From positions 1 to 64,000 of the forward strand of contig DATDMG010000234.1 in assembly GCA_036518955.1 (NCBI GenBank): a stretch of 64,000 bases of DNA. The letters run 5' to 3'. Shown one piece after another: positions 7,408 to 15,445 of this stretch (within the stretch, counting starts at the first letter, position 1; every line of letters begins with the position of its first letter). The position numbers and the translations under genes were made by a program. The notes beneath the pieces are model-generated. The model searched no databases and was not told where the DNA came from. It saw only the letters and a list, made by a program, of their open reading frames with translations. This stretch comes from DATDMG01 sp036518955. Its GTDB lineage: Bacteria; Actinomycetota; Actinomycetes; Actinomycetales; Kineosporiaceae.

Positions 7408-8346
7408 GTGAGCATCCGTTTGGGTTACCAGATCCCCAACTTCACCTACCCGGACTCCACTGTCGAGCAGCTGTTCCCGACCGTTCTCGCGCAGGCCCGC
7501 GAGGCGGAAGCCGCCGGCTTCGACACCGTCCTGGTGATGGACCACTTCTACCAGCTGCCCGTCATCGGCACCCCGGACAACCCGATGCTCGAGTGCTACA
7601 CGACACTCGGTGCGCTGGCGACCGGGACGTCCAGCGTCCAGCTCTCCGCCCTCGTCACCGGCAACACCTACCGCAACCCGGCGTTGCTGGCCAAGGCGGT
7701 GACCACCCTGGACGTCGTGTCCGGGGGCCGCGCGGTCCTCGGCATCGGAGCCGGCTGGTTCGAGCGGGAGCACCGCGACCTCGGGTTCGAGTTCGGCACG
7801 TTCACCGAGCGCTTCGCGAAGCTCGAGGAGGCCCTGCAGATCATCGGCCCGATGCTGCGGGGCGAGAACCCGACGTTCAGCGGGACGCATTACCAGGTCA
7901 AGAACGCGATGAACAATCCGCGGCTACGCCCCAACATCCCGATCATGCTGGGCGGGGGCGGGGAGCAGAAGACGTTCCGGCTGGCCGCCCGGTTCGCCGA
8001 CCACATGAACATCATCTGCGACGTGGCTGACATCCCGCGCAAGGTCGAGGTCCTGCGGCAACGGTGCGAGGAGATCGGTCGCGACCCCGCGACGCTGTCC
8101 ACGAGCTACCTGACCTCCGCCGTCATCACCGAGTCCGACGCGCAGACCCGCGAGATGCTCGAGCGGGTGCCGGAGGAGCGGCGTACCCGCGCCTTCGTGG
8201 GCTCCGCCGACCAGGTGGCCGACCTGCTGCACAAGAACGTCCTCGCGCACGGTATCGGCGGGCTGACCGTGAACCTGGTGGTCAACGGCCATCTGCCCGG
8301 CATGGTGACCCGGGTGGGAGAGGCGTTGCGGCCGCTGTTCGGCTGA
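7408..8346 (+). CDS. LLM class F420-dependent oxidoreductase
   Basis: A 312-residue member of the luciferase-like monooxygenase superfamily, a TIM barrel most often using coenzyme F420 in actinobacteria. Family features: RLGYQIPNFTYPD at the start, FDTVLVMDHFYQLP, the barrel-core GRAVLGIGAGWFEREHRDLGFEF, and PIMLGGGGEQKTFRLAARFADHMN. The GTG at 7408 is used. Cofactor and substrate are not proven by sequence. It stands between two other redox proteins on the same strand and may be cotranscribed with the downstream lycopene-cyclase-like gene (10 nt gap). Closest in pattern to F420 reductases annotated as TIGR03560-like; subgroup uncertain. Confidence 0.88.
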   Translation: MSIRLGYQIPNFTYPDSTVEQLFPTVLAQAREAEAAGFDTVLVMDHFYQLPVIGTPDNPMLECYTTLGALATGTSSVQLSALVTGNTYRNPALLAKAVTTLDVVSGGRAVLGIGAGWFEREHRDLGFEFGTFTERFAKLEEALQIIGPMLRGENPTFSGTHYQVKNAMNNPRLRPNIPIMLGGGGEQKTFRLAARFADHMNIICDVADIPRKVEVLRQRCEEIGRDPATLSTSYLTSAVITESDAQTREMLERVPEERRTRAFVGSADQVADLLHKNVLAHGIGGLTVNLVVNGHLPGMVTRVGEALRPLFG

Positions 8347-8356
8347 CCGCGCCGGG

Positions 8357-9631
8357 GTGCGCGTCCACGACGTCGCCATCGTCGGGGCCGGAGTGTCCGG
8401 GCTGGTCCTGGCCCGGCTCCTGCTGCAGCGGGATCCCGGCCTCAGCCTGCTGCTCGTCGACGGTGCCCGGAACGAGGGCGAGCTGCGGACGCTGTCGTTC
8501 TGGGCCGCCGGGACGACGCCGCTGGACGACCTCGTCCGGCACCGCTGGGACACCCTGCGCGTCGCCGTCGAGCACGGCGTGCACGACGTCCGGCTGGCCG
8601 AGCACACCTACCGCACCCTGTTCCTCGCCGACCTGCGCGCGGACGTGACCGGCAGGCTGGCCGTCGACCCGGGTCACCGCGTGCTGGCCGGTCGGGTGCA
8701 CCGACTGGCCGAGGACGCGGACGGGGTGACCCTCACCGTCGGGGCCGCCGAGCTGCGCGCCCGCTGGGTCCTGGACAGCCGGTTCCACCTGCCCGACCTG
8801 CAGGTGGACCGACACCGGTACCACCTGCTGCGACAGCACTTCCGGGGATGGCGGGTGCGCACGCGCCGGGACGTGTTCGCCCCGCACGTCGCGACCCTGC
8901 TGGACTTCCGCGTCGACGTCCGGCCGGGCACGGGTTTCTGCTACCTGCTGCCCTTCTCCCGCCGGGACGCCCTGGTCGAGCTGGTCACGTTCGAGCCGGT
9001 GGACCACCGGCCGCTGCTCAGCGCGTACCTGCTGCGCAGCGCCGGGCTGGCCGAGGACGACGTCGAGTTGCTCGACCAGGAGGCGGGGATCACCCCGCTG
9101 ACGGAGCAGCCGTTCCGCTGGCGGCGCGGGCAGCGGGTGCGGGCGCTCGGCGTCGCCGCGGGCCGGCTCAAGCCGTCCACCGGTTATGCGCTGACCCGCA
9201 TCGTCGAGGACGCCGTCGCCATCGTGGCCTCGCTCGAACGCGAGGGCCATCCGTTCGCCGTCCCGCAGCGGTCGGCGGTCCACCAGTTCCTCGACGGAGT
9301 GCTCCTGGAGCTGTGGACGACCCGACCGGAGCAGATCCCGGCCGCCTTCTCGGCGATGTTCCGACGCGCGCCCGCGGATCGCGTGCTGCGGTTCCTCGAC
9401 GAACGGGCCCGGCCGGCGGACCTGTTCAGCGTCATCGTGGCCTTGCCGAAGACACCGTTCACGCTGGCAGCCCTCCGCTGGTCGACCCGCTCTCTGCTTG
9501 CCCGTCGCCGTTCGGGGGGCGGGGGCACGCCGCACGGCCTCGGCGCGGTGTCCCGCCGCCGGCTGTCCGGAACGCCCCACCAGGCCGACCCTCCGGCAGA
9601 GGGCCGAACGGATGATCAGTTGAGCTCGTGA
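8357..9631 (+). CDS. Lycopene cyclase family FAD-dependent protein
   Basis: A 424-residue flavoprotein of the lycopene beta-cyclase (CrtL/CrtY) family. It begins with an FAD dinucleotide-binding motif, VHDVAIVGAGVSGLVLARLL, then LSFWAAG, QHFRGWRVRTRRDVFAPHV, ATLLDFRVDV, FCYLLPFSRRDALVELVTF, and the family signature GRLKPSTGYALTRIVEDAV. These would cyclise the ends of a linear carotene at the membrane. No phytoene synthase, desaturase or other carotenoid gene is in the window, so its substrate must come from elsewhere or differ. The last 60 residues are low-complexity. The GTG at 8357 follows the previous stop by 10 nt. Family confident, exact reaction inferred. Confidence 0.82.
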   Translation: MRVHDVAIVGAGVSGLVLARLLLQRDPGLSLLLVDGARNEGELRTLSFWAAGTTPLDDLVRHRWDTLRVAVEHGVHDVRLAEHTYRTLFLADLRADVTGRLAVDPGHRVLAGRVHRLAEDADGVTLTVGAAELRARWVLDSRFHLPDLQVDRHRYHLLRQHFRGWRVRTRRDVFAPHVATLLDFRVDVRPGTGFCYLLPFSRRDALVELVTFEPVDHRPLLSAYLLRSAGLAEDDVELLDQEAGITPLTEQPFRWRRGQRVRALGVAAGRLKPSTGYALTRIVEDAVAIVASLEREGHPFAVPQRSAVHQFLDGVLLELWTTRPEQIPAAFSAMFRRAPADRVLRFLDERARPADLFSVIVALPKTPFTLAALRWSTRSLLARRRSGGGGTPHGLGAVSRRRLSGTPHQADPPAEGRTDDQLSS

Positions 9632-9790
9632 TCAGATCGTCCTGCTGGCCCGACGTCAGGGCACGGATCCATTCCGTGGCTTCTCCGTCCCGCGGTTCAC
9701 GCAAGCCGACGCGGGCGTGATCGCCGCATAGCCCCAGCCGCGCAGCGACGTGCCGGCGTCTGGACCACGCCCTGGGCCATACTGGGTCAC

Positions 9791-10471
9791 ATGAGCACGG
9801 GCGGGAACGTCGGAGCACTGGTCCGGCGTCTCCGGACGGAACGCGGCGGGAGCCAGCTGCGACTGACCGAGAAGCTGAACGGCGCCTCTGGCCGTCCCAC
9901 GAACACGCGGCGCGACGTCTCCCGCTGGAAGACCGAGAAACGCTCCCCTCGTTCCTGGCCGCCCGCCATGGCACGGGTATTCGATATCCCTGTGGAGACC
10001 CTTGAGGTTGCCGGAGTCGCAGGCGATGAACGTGCCGGATCGGCGTCCCAGCCCGAGGCGGCCCACAGGCCGTGCAGGTTGCATGACGACACGGTGCCAT
10101 TCGTGACGATTCCTCGGCGGGTGATGGTTCACAGCGGAACATATCGGGCATGCGGCCATGCGGTCCGCGGCGAGGCCACGCGGAGCGAACGAGATCTTGA
10201 TAAGGCGACCGACGTGATGGACGCCCTGGTCGGTGACTCAGGTCCGAGCGGATGGAGCATCTGGCGCGATCGTGCGTCCGTCGGAGTTCACCCTGTGTCG
10301 GGGTTGGCGGCCCCCTGGAGGAACGCGCAGGCCGGGACGGCCCTGGGAGATTCCATCAGTCGACCTGGTGATGAGTACCATCGAGATCACGAAGTGTACC
10401 TGGCTCGTCAACGTATCCGATGCCCTACCGCCGCACCCAGACTCGCCGAGGGGATGAAAGGTGTCGGTTGA
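9791..10471 (+). CDS. XRE-type helix-turn-helix protein with unrecognised C-terminal part
   Basis: A 226-residue reading frame. Residues about 5-75 match the actinobacterial Xre HTH type: VGALVRRLRTERGGSQLRLT, then RDVSRWKTEKRSPRSWP and ARVFDIPVETLEVAG. It should bind DNA and may regulate the cassette. The remaining 150 residues match nothing I recognise, and relatives with this HTH are usually longer with helical repeats, so the C-terminal part may be decayed or frameshifted. Against simple decay, its stop overlaps the start of the reductase gene by 11 nt, which suggests coupled translation. Codon use is less G/C-biased than in the flanking genes. Confidence 0.55.
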   Translation: MSTGGNVGALVRRLRTERGGSQLRLTEKLNGASGRPTNTRRDVSRWKTEKRSPRSWPPAMARVFDIPVETLEVAGVAGDERAGSASQPEAAHRPCRLHDDTVPFVTIPRRVMVHSGTYRACGHAVRGEATRSERDLDKATDVMDALVGDSGPSGWSIWRDRASVGVHPVSGLAAPWRNAQAGTALGDSISRPGDEYHRDHEVYLARQRIRCPTAAPRLAEGMKGVG

Positions 10472-11150
10472 GCCAACCCGTCCACATGTGATCCTTTCGG
10501 CAGCCATGAGCATCGACGGATACCTGGACGATGCGAGCCCGGAGCGGCTCCTCCTGTCGAACACTGAGGATCTTGATCGCGTCGACGAGGTGAGGGCTGG
10601 AGTCGACGCGATCCTGGTCGGGGCGAATACGATTCGACGTGACAATCCTCGCTTACTCGTCAACTCGACCGAGCGCCGCACGGCACGCCTGACGCGAGGG
10701 TTGCCCGAATACCCCCTGAAAGTGACTGTTACCAAGACGGGCAGCCTTGATGAATCGGCGAACTTCTGGCACTCTGGTGGAGAAAGACTGGTTCTCACGG
10801 TCGACGGAACCGCGGCGGAACTGGCGGACCGATTCAAGGGGCTGGCTGATGTGGTTTCGGTCGGCCTGGAATTCCATTGGGGTGCGGCTCTCGATGAACT
10901 GGGTCGCCGTGGTGTGCGTAGGCTGCTGGTGGAGGGAGGCGGCACGATACACACCCAACTGATGGCATCCGATCTGGCGGACGAACTGCATTTGGCAATT
11001 GCGCCACTTCTGGTGGGCGATCCCGCCGCTCCGAGGTTGCTCGGTCCGGCCCAGTTTCCCGGCGGGTCAACCTCTCGTATGCGCTTGGTCGAGTCCCGCA
11101 CCGTAGGAGACGTCGTCTTCATCAGGTACGCCCCGAAAGACCGGCCATGA
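10461..11150 (+). CDS. RibD C-terminal-type reductase (dihydrofolate reductase fold)
   Basis: A 229-residue stand-alone protein matching the reductase half of RibD, which uses NADPH to reduce the ribosyl group of 5-amino-6-ribosylamino-uracil 5'-phosphate. Family motifs: AMSIDGYLDD at the N-terminus, DAILVGANTIRRDNPRLLV, RRLLVEGGGTIHTQL with DLADELHLAIAPLLVGD, and the closing strand MRLVESRTVGDVVFIRY. The GTG at 10461 follows GATGAAAG and lies inside the end of the HTH gene; the stop overlaps the deaminase start as ATGA. Together the two genes encode the two activities of RibD as separate proteins. Whether the substrate is the riboflavin intermediate or another nucleotide cannot be told from sequence. 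Confidence 0.85.
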   Translation: MSVEPTRPHVILSAAMSIDGYLDDASPERLLLSNTEDLDRVDEVRAGVDAILVGANTIRRDNPRLLVNSTERRTARLTRGLPEYPLKVTVTKTGSLDESANFWHSGGERLVLTVDGTAAELADRFKGLADVVSVGLEFHWGAALDELGRRGVRRLLVEGGGTIHTQLMASDLADELHLAIAPLLVGDPAAPRLLGPAQFPGGSTSRMRLVESRTVGDVVFIRYAPKDRP

Positions 11151-11611
11151 AAGACCTGGGTTTCGAGAGAGAGGTGCATCAATATTGGATGCTCAGAGCA
11201 ATTGCGCTCTCTCGCCAATGCCCCCCCAGCCGAGGGGCCTACTCCGTGGGGGCCGTTGTTGTCGACGCGGATGGAAACGAACTGGCTTCAGGATTCAGCC
11301 GGGACATTCATGATTCCATCCATGCGGAGGAGTCGGCGCTGGGTCGATTGGGCCGGATCCCCGACGACGCGGTTCTCTACAGCACGATGGAGCCGTGTTC
11401 TGAGCGCCGATCGAGCAGTCGGACGTGTACCGAACTCATCCTTGCATCTGGAATCCAGCATGTGGTAATTGCCTGGCGCGAACCGTCGACCCTCGTGGGC
11501 AACTGCATCGGAGTGGAACTCCTGACGTCTGGAGGAGTTCGAGTCACCGAGCTTCACGAATTAGCTGACGCAGCTAGCCGCATCAATAGTCACCTTATTT
11601 CGACCCAGTGA
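11147..11611 (+). CDS. RibD-like zinc deaminase
   Basis: A 154-residue cytidine/dCMP-deaminase-fold protein. Zinc ligands and catalytic acid are visible: SIHAEESAL (H59, E61) and STMEPCSERRSSSRTCTELI (C84, C94), followed by GIQHVVIAWREP, much as in the RibD deaminase domain. The two cysteines are separated by nine residues, against eight in the RibD motif PCSHHGRTPPC, so it is a distinct subfamily. The ATG overlaps the stop of the reductase gene by 4 nt. It could supply the pyrimidine deaminase step of riboflavin synthesis, or act on another nucleoside in a natural-product or salvage pathway. Confidence 0.83.
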   Translation: MKDLGFEREVHQYWMLRAIALSRQCPPSRGAYSVGAVVVDADGNELASGFSRDIHDSIHAEESALGRLGRIPDDAVLYSTMEPCSERRSSSRTCTELILASGIQHVVIAWREPSTLVGNCIGVELLTSGGVRVTELHELADAASRINSHLISTQ

Positions 11612-11921
11612 GGGGAGGGAACTCGGGGTGGCAGTGGCGGCTGCGCACTACGGGCCCTCCTGGGCCAGGTCCAGCAGGCCGCCCAGTTCGGACGGGGCTG
11701 GTCAAGCCGGCACCCAGCAGGTCGTCGCCGTTCCAACCCAGTCCGCTTCGCGCAGGCAATGGATATCGTGCCCACTGCCGGAGGAAGCTCGGCGCCGAGG
11801 CTGACGACCGGTAGGAGGCGCGACACCGTCGCTGTGATGGCGCGTGGTGCGGCTGAGCGGCTGCGCCGGCCGCGCCGAACGCCCGGTGCAGTCCGGATCC
11901 CGGTGTGGTCGATGGGTCGCG
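11612..11921. other. Intergenic stretch without a supported gene
   Basis: Downstream of the deaminase gene and downstream of cinA on the opposite strand (convergent). A minus-strand frame of 78 codons (11590-11826) has no family similarity. Another minus-strand frame near 11650-11690 reads PAPSELGGLLDLAQEGP before a stop, which could be the tail of a lost gene but is too short to judge. No clear terminator hairpin with a U-run is seen. Confidence 0.5.
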
Positions 11922-13226
11922 TCAGCGGTCGCGACCGGAGGCGTCCGCCGGCCGTGGCGCCGTCAGCAGCAGCCGAAGCTCGTGCAGGGCGGCGACGACG
12001 GTGCGCCGCCGCACCTCGTCGCGGTCACCGGGCAGCCGCAGCCCGCGGGCGCGGCGTCCGTCAGGCGAGACAACCGCGAGGTGGACGGTCCCGACCGGTT
12101 TCGCCGGCGTGCCCCCGCCCGGACCGGCGACACCGGTGACGCCGACCCCGACGTCCGCGCCGAGCGCCGCGCGGGCCCCGTCGGCCAGGGCCACGGCCAC
12201 CTGCTCGCTGACCGCGCCGTGCACCTCGATCAGCTGCGCCGGGACGGCGAGCAGGGCCGTCTTGGCGGCGTTGGCGTAGGCGGTCACCCCGCCCTGCACG
12301 TAGCCGGAGGAGCCGGGCCGGGCGGTGAGCCGCGCCGCGAGCAGGCCCCCGGTGCACGACTCCCCGGTGGCAACCGTCCAGCCCTGCCGGGTCAGACCGT
12401 CGGCGACGACGTCATCGACACGGGAGCCGTCCGTGGTGAAGACCGTGCGGCCGAAGTCCGCGAGCAGAGTGCTGCGGAGCAGGTCCAGCTGACCGGCGGC
12501 CGCCGGGGCGTACCGGGTGACGACCTCGAGCTCGCCGTCCCGCAGGCATGTGCTCACCTCCAGGTCCGCGATCCGGGACTCGATCCGGCGCAGCGACGCG
12601 GCGAGATCAGCCTCCAGGGTTCCCCAGAGCCGGACGGTGTCCTCGCGCAGCGCCGTGGCCCGGGCGAGGACGGCGCGCACCGGCGGCGAGGCGAGCGCGG
12701 CGGGCCACATCGCCCGGAGCTCCCCGGGCGGACCGGGCAGGACGACGACCGGTGGCCCCGGCCGGCCAGGCGTCGGCGGGACGACGAGGCCGGGCGCCGT
12801 CCCGGCCGGTTCGAGGACATCGGCCCCCTCCGGGACGGTGGCCTGCTTGCGGGTGCCCGCGGCCACCGCCTCGGGGTCCGCCGGCCGCCGACGGCGTCGG
12901 AGCAGGTCGTCGACGACGGCGCCGATCCGCCGCTCCAGGGCCTCGTCGAGCACCGGCGGGCGGCCCTGGACGTCGCCCACCACGCGCGCGGTGAGGTCGT
13001 CGGCGGTGGGGCCCAGCCCGCCGCTGGTGATCACCAGGTCATGGTCCTCGGCCAGGTGTCGCAACGCGGTGGCGAGGTCGGCGGGCCGGTCCCCGACGAC
13101 CACGACCCGGCCGACGTCCACGCCCGCGACGCGCAGTTGCTCGGCGAGCCAGGGACCGTTGCGGTCCGCCACGCGCCCGGTGAGGACCTCGGTCCCGGTG
13201 ATCAGGATGCCCGCCCGTACCGACAT
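11922..13226 (-). CDS. cinA: CinA family protein (nicotinamide-nucleotide amidase-like)
   Basis: A 434-residue two-domain protein. The N-terminal MoCF/molybdopterin-binding-like domain (about 1-170) reads AGILITGTEVLTGRVADRNG and DLVITSGGLGPTADDLT. The C-terminal CinA domain (about 270-434) has VATGESCTGGLLAARLTARP, GGVTAYANAAKTALL and GVGVTGVAGPGGGTPAKPVG. C-terminal domains of this type deamidate nicotinamide mononucleotide in NAD recycling; the N-terminal domain has ADP-ribose pyrophosphatase activity in some relatives. The ATG at 13226 gives the family N-terminus; ribosome binding site weak. It sits between priA and the accessory genes. Its link to competence is historical and not implied here. 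Confidence 0.93.
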   Translation of the reverse strand: MSVRAGILITGTEVLTGRVADRNGPWLAEQLRVAGVDVGRVVVVGDRPADLATALRHLAEDHDLVITSGGLGPTADDLTARVVGDVQGRPPVLDEALERRIGAVVDDLLRRRRRPADPEAVAAGTRKQATVPEGADVLEPAGTAPGLVVPPTPGRPGPPVVVLPGPPGELRAMWPAALASPPVRAVLARATALREDTVRLWGTLEADLAASLRRIESRIADLEVSTCLRDGELEVVTRYAPAAAGQLDLLRSTLLADFGRTVFTTDGSRVDDVVADGLTRQGWTVATGESCTGGLLAARLTARPGSSGYVQGGVTAYANAAKTALLAVPAQLIEVHGAVSEQVAVALADGARAALGADVGVGVTGVAGPGGGTPAKPVGTVHLAVVSPDGRRARGLRLPGDRDEVRRRTVVAALHELRLLLTAPRPADASGRDR

Positions 13227-13332
13227 GTCCCGTACGCTACCCAGTCGGCCGGCCACGGCCCCGGCCCGGCTCATCCGGGTGGCGGCCGCAGCACCGGGAG
13301 CGTGCGGTCGGTCCGGGGAGCGCTCGGCGCCG

Positions 13333-15360
13333 TCAGCCCAGGTCGCGCGGATCGATCTGGACCCGGACGGCGCCCGCCTCCCGGCGCGCGCTGCGGACCG
13401 CCGCGGCGTCTCGCAGCGCCCGGGCCAGCTCCGGCCCCAGCCGGCGGTCCGACCTCAGGACGGCTCGGGAGACGCCGTCCTGCGCGTCGCCGGGCGACCC
13501 GCCGGGCACGGCGGGCGCCGTCCCGGTGGTGGCCGGCGGACGCGCGGCGACCGGCCGCCCGGGAGCAGGTGCGGCCTCGTGCGGCACCGGCCCGAGCACC
13601 GCCGTCCCGGCCGGGAGCCGGACCAGGTCGAGCATCGAGCGGACGGCGGAGGCCGGGCCGGTGAGCGTGGCGACCGCGGCGGCCGGAGGCAGCCGCAGCT
13701 CGGCCCGCTCGGCGAGCTCACGCTCGGCGAAGCCGGCCGGGTCGGAGCGGACCAGCGCCTGCACGGCGGGCGCCGCCGGATCGGCGCAGACCACCACGAG
13801 TCCGCGCTCGGCCGCGGGGCGCACCAACGCGGCGGCCGCGCGCCACCTGCGCAGCGCCTCCTCCCCGGCCCGCAGGTCCGGACGCTCCAGCAGGGAATCA
13901 CCGTCCAGCAGCACGGCGGCCGCGTACCCGCCCTCCACCGGCGGCTCGACCCCCGCCGTCGCGAGGACCAACGTCCGGCCCGGTGGCACCCGCGGCAGCT
14001 CCCGGTCCGCCCGGCTCAGCACCACCCCGGCACCGGGAAAGGCCCGGCCCAGCTCCTCCGCCGTCCGGTCGACGCCGACCGACCGGGCGCGCAGCCGCCG
14101 GCCCTGGCACGTCGAGCAGGTCCAGGCCGGCAGCGCGCGGCCGCACCAACCGCACTGGGGGATGTGGACGCCGTCTCCGGCCGCCAGGGCCACCGGCCCC
14201 TGGCAGTCCGGGCATCGTGCCGGGCGCCGGCAGGTCTGGCACGACAGGCCCGGCAGGTAGCCCGAGCGGACGACCTGCACGAGCACCGGTCCGCGAACCA
14301 ACCCGTCATGGACGGCGCGCCACGCCACCGGGGGCATCCGCGCAGCCCGGGCCGTCGGGTCGTCGTCCGGGTGACCGTCCGCGGCGACCGCGACCCGCGG
14401 CCACCGGCTGCGCTGGCTGGCCCGGTCCGGGACGAGCTGCCGGGCCCAGCCGCACTCCACCAACGCGGCCGCCTCCACGCTCCGGCTCCACCCACCGAGC
14501 AGGGCGGCGGCCCCCTGCTGGTCCGCACGCAGGCGCAGCACCTCCCGGGCGTGCGGGTAAGGCGCCCGGAGGTCCGCGTGCTGATCGTCCCCGTCGTCCC
14601 AGACGACCACCAGGCCGAGGCGGGTGACCGGCGCGAACGCACAGGCGCGGGTGCCGACCGCGACCTGGGCGTGGCCCCGCAGCAGCCTCAGGTAGGCCGT
14701 GTACCGGGCGGCCGGGCCGACGTCCGCCTCGAGCCGGGCCACCCGGTGCGCGCCGAGGAGCGCCGTCAGGCGGGCCTCGACCCGGTCGCCGTCCCGCCGG
14801 TCGGGGACGACCACGACCGAACCACGCCCGGACGCCGCCGTGGCGGCCACCGCGCGAGCGATCGCCTCCGGCCAGCTCGGACCGGGCAGAGCCGTCCAGA
14901 CGCCGCGGGGGGCGCCGCCGGCGGCCAGCCGGCCGAGGAACGCCGCGCCGGCCGGGTAGGCCGCCCACGGGCCGGGGTCGCCGGGCGCCGGGGGCGGCCC
15001 CGGGGGAACCGGTGCCTGCCGGGTCAGTTCTTCCTCGGCGCGGGCGTGCCGCGGCGGGACAGCCAGCCGCAGCACGTCCCCGAGCGTGCCGGCGTACCGG
15101 TCCGCGACGGCCCGCGCCAGGGCGAGCAGCGCAGGGGTCAGGATCGGCTCCGGTGACACCACCCGACGGATCGGGGCCAGCCCTCGCGGGTGGTCGGTCG
15201 CGGCCACCCGCTCCAGCAGCCAGCCGTCGACGTCCTGGCCGGCGAACCGCACCCGCACCCGCACCCCCGGCCGGGCCGCCTGCGCCATCGGCTCCGGAAC
15301 GGCGTAGTCGAAGGGCCGGTCCAGGTGGGGCAGCGGCACGTCGACCACCACTCGTGCCAC
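13333..15360 (-). CDS. priA: Primosomal protein N' (PriA-like, motor motifs degenerate)
   Basis: Replication-restart protein of at least 675 residues. The N-terminal DNA-binding domain begins ARVVVDVPLPHLDRPFDYAV. The zinc region is intact, with Cys pairs in CQTCRRPARCPDC and CGWCGRALPAWTCSTC. As in other actinobacteria, the helicase core lacks a Walker A GKT, and the DEAD-box position reads WDDGDD, so it is unlikely to be an active ATPase. The GTG at 15360 is the first canonical start, but the same frame reads EQLELLRSAAHGRRPKRP upstream to about 15450, looking like real coding sequence. No ATG, GTG or TTG exists there; CTG codons at 15456 and 15459, over the metK stop, could be the true start. 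Confidence 0.9.
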   Translation of the reverse strand: MARVVVDVPLPHLDRPFDYAVPEPMAQAARPGVRVRVRFAGQDVDGWLLERVAATDHPRGLAPIRRVVSPEPILTPALLALARAVADRYAGTLGDVLRLAVPPRHARAEEELTRQAPVPPGPPPAPGDPGPWAAYPAGAAFLGRLAAGGAPRGVWTALPGPSWPEAIARAVAATAASGRGSVVVVPDRRDGDRVEARLTALLGAHRVARLEADVGPAARYTAYLRLLRGHAQVAVGTRACAFAPVTRLGLVVVWDDGDDQHADLRAPYPHAREVLRLRADQQGAAALLGGWSRSVEAAALVECGWARQLVPDRASQRSRWPRVAVAADGHPDDDPTARAARMPPVAWRAVHDGLVRGPVLVQVVRSGYLPGLSCQTCRRPARCPDCQGPVALAAGDGVHIPQCGWCGRALPAWTCSTCQGRRLRARSVGVDRTAEELGRAFPGAGVVLSRADRELPRVPPGRTLVLATAGVEPPVEGGYAAAVLLDGDSLLERPDLRAGEEALRRWRAAAALVRPAAERGLVVVCADPAAPAVQALVRSDPAGFAERELAERAELRLPPAAAVATLTGPASAVRSMLDLVRLPAGTAVLGPVPHEAAPAPGRPVAARPPATTGTAPAVPGGSPGDAQDGVSRAVLRSDRRLGPELARALRDAAAVRSARREAGAVRVQIDPRDLG

Positions 15361-15445
15361 GGGCAGCTCGGCAGCGGCCGGCGCGGGTCGCTTCGGGCGC
15401 CGTCCGTGGGCGGCGGAGCGGAGCAGCTCCAGCTGCTCCGGTCCG

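Larger units (their letters stand above)
9632..11921. other. Lower-GC accessory cassette
   Basis: This stretch has visibly lower G/C and more varied third codon positions than its surroundings, for example around 10461-11611. It holds three overlapping plus-strand genes (HTH, reductase, deaminase) between minus-strand core genes. No integrase, transposase, tRNA or terminal repeat is visible, so transfer is inferred from composition and context. The 159 nt at 9632-9790 contain no recognisable gene on either strand. Confidence 0.5.

Noticed and set aside
9632..9790. Transposase or integrase remnant at the left edge of the low-GC cassette
   Set aside because: A minus-strand frame reading GLREPRDGEATEWIRALT looks protein-like but matches no transposase motif, and no terminal repeats are visible.
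12517..15156. 879-codon plus-strand open frame opposite cinA and priA
   Set aside because: It spans two recognised genes on the opposite strand and their gap, and its composition is that of a shadow frame.
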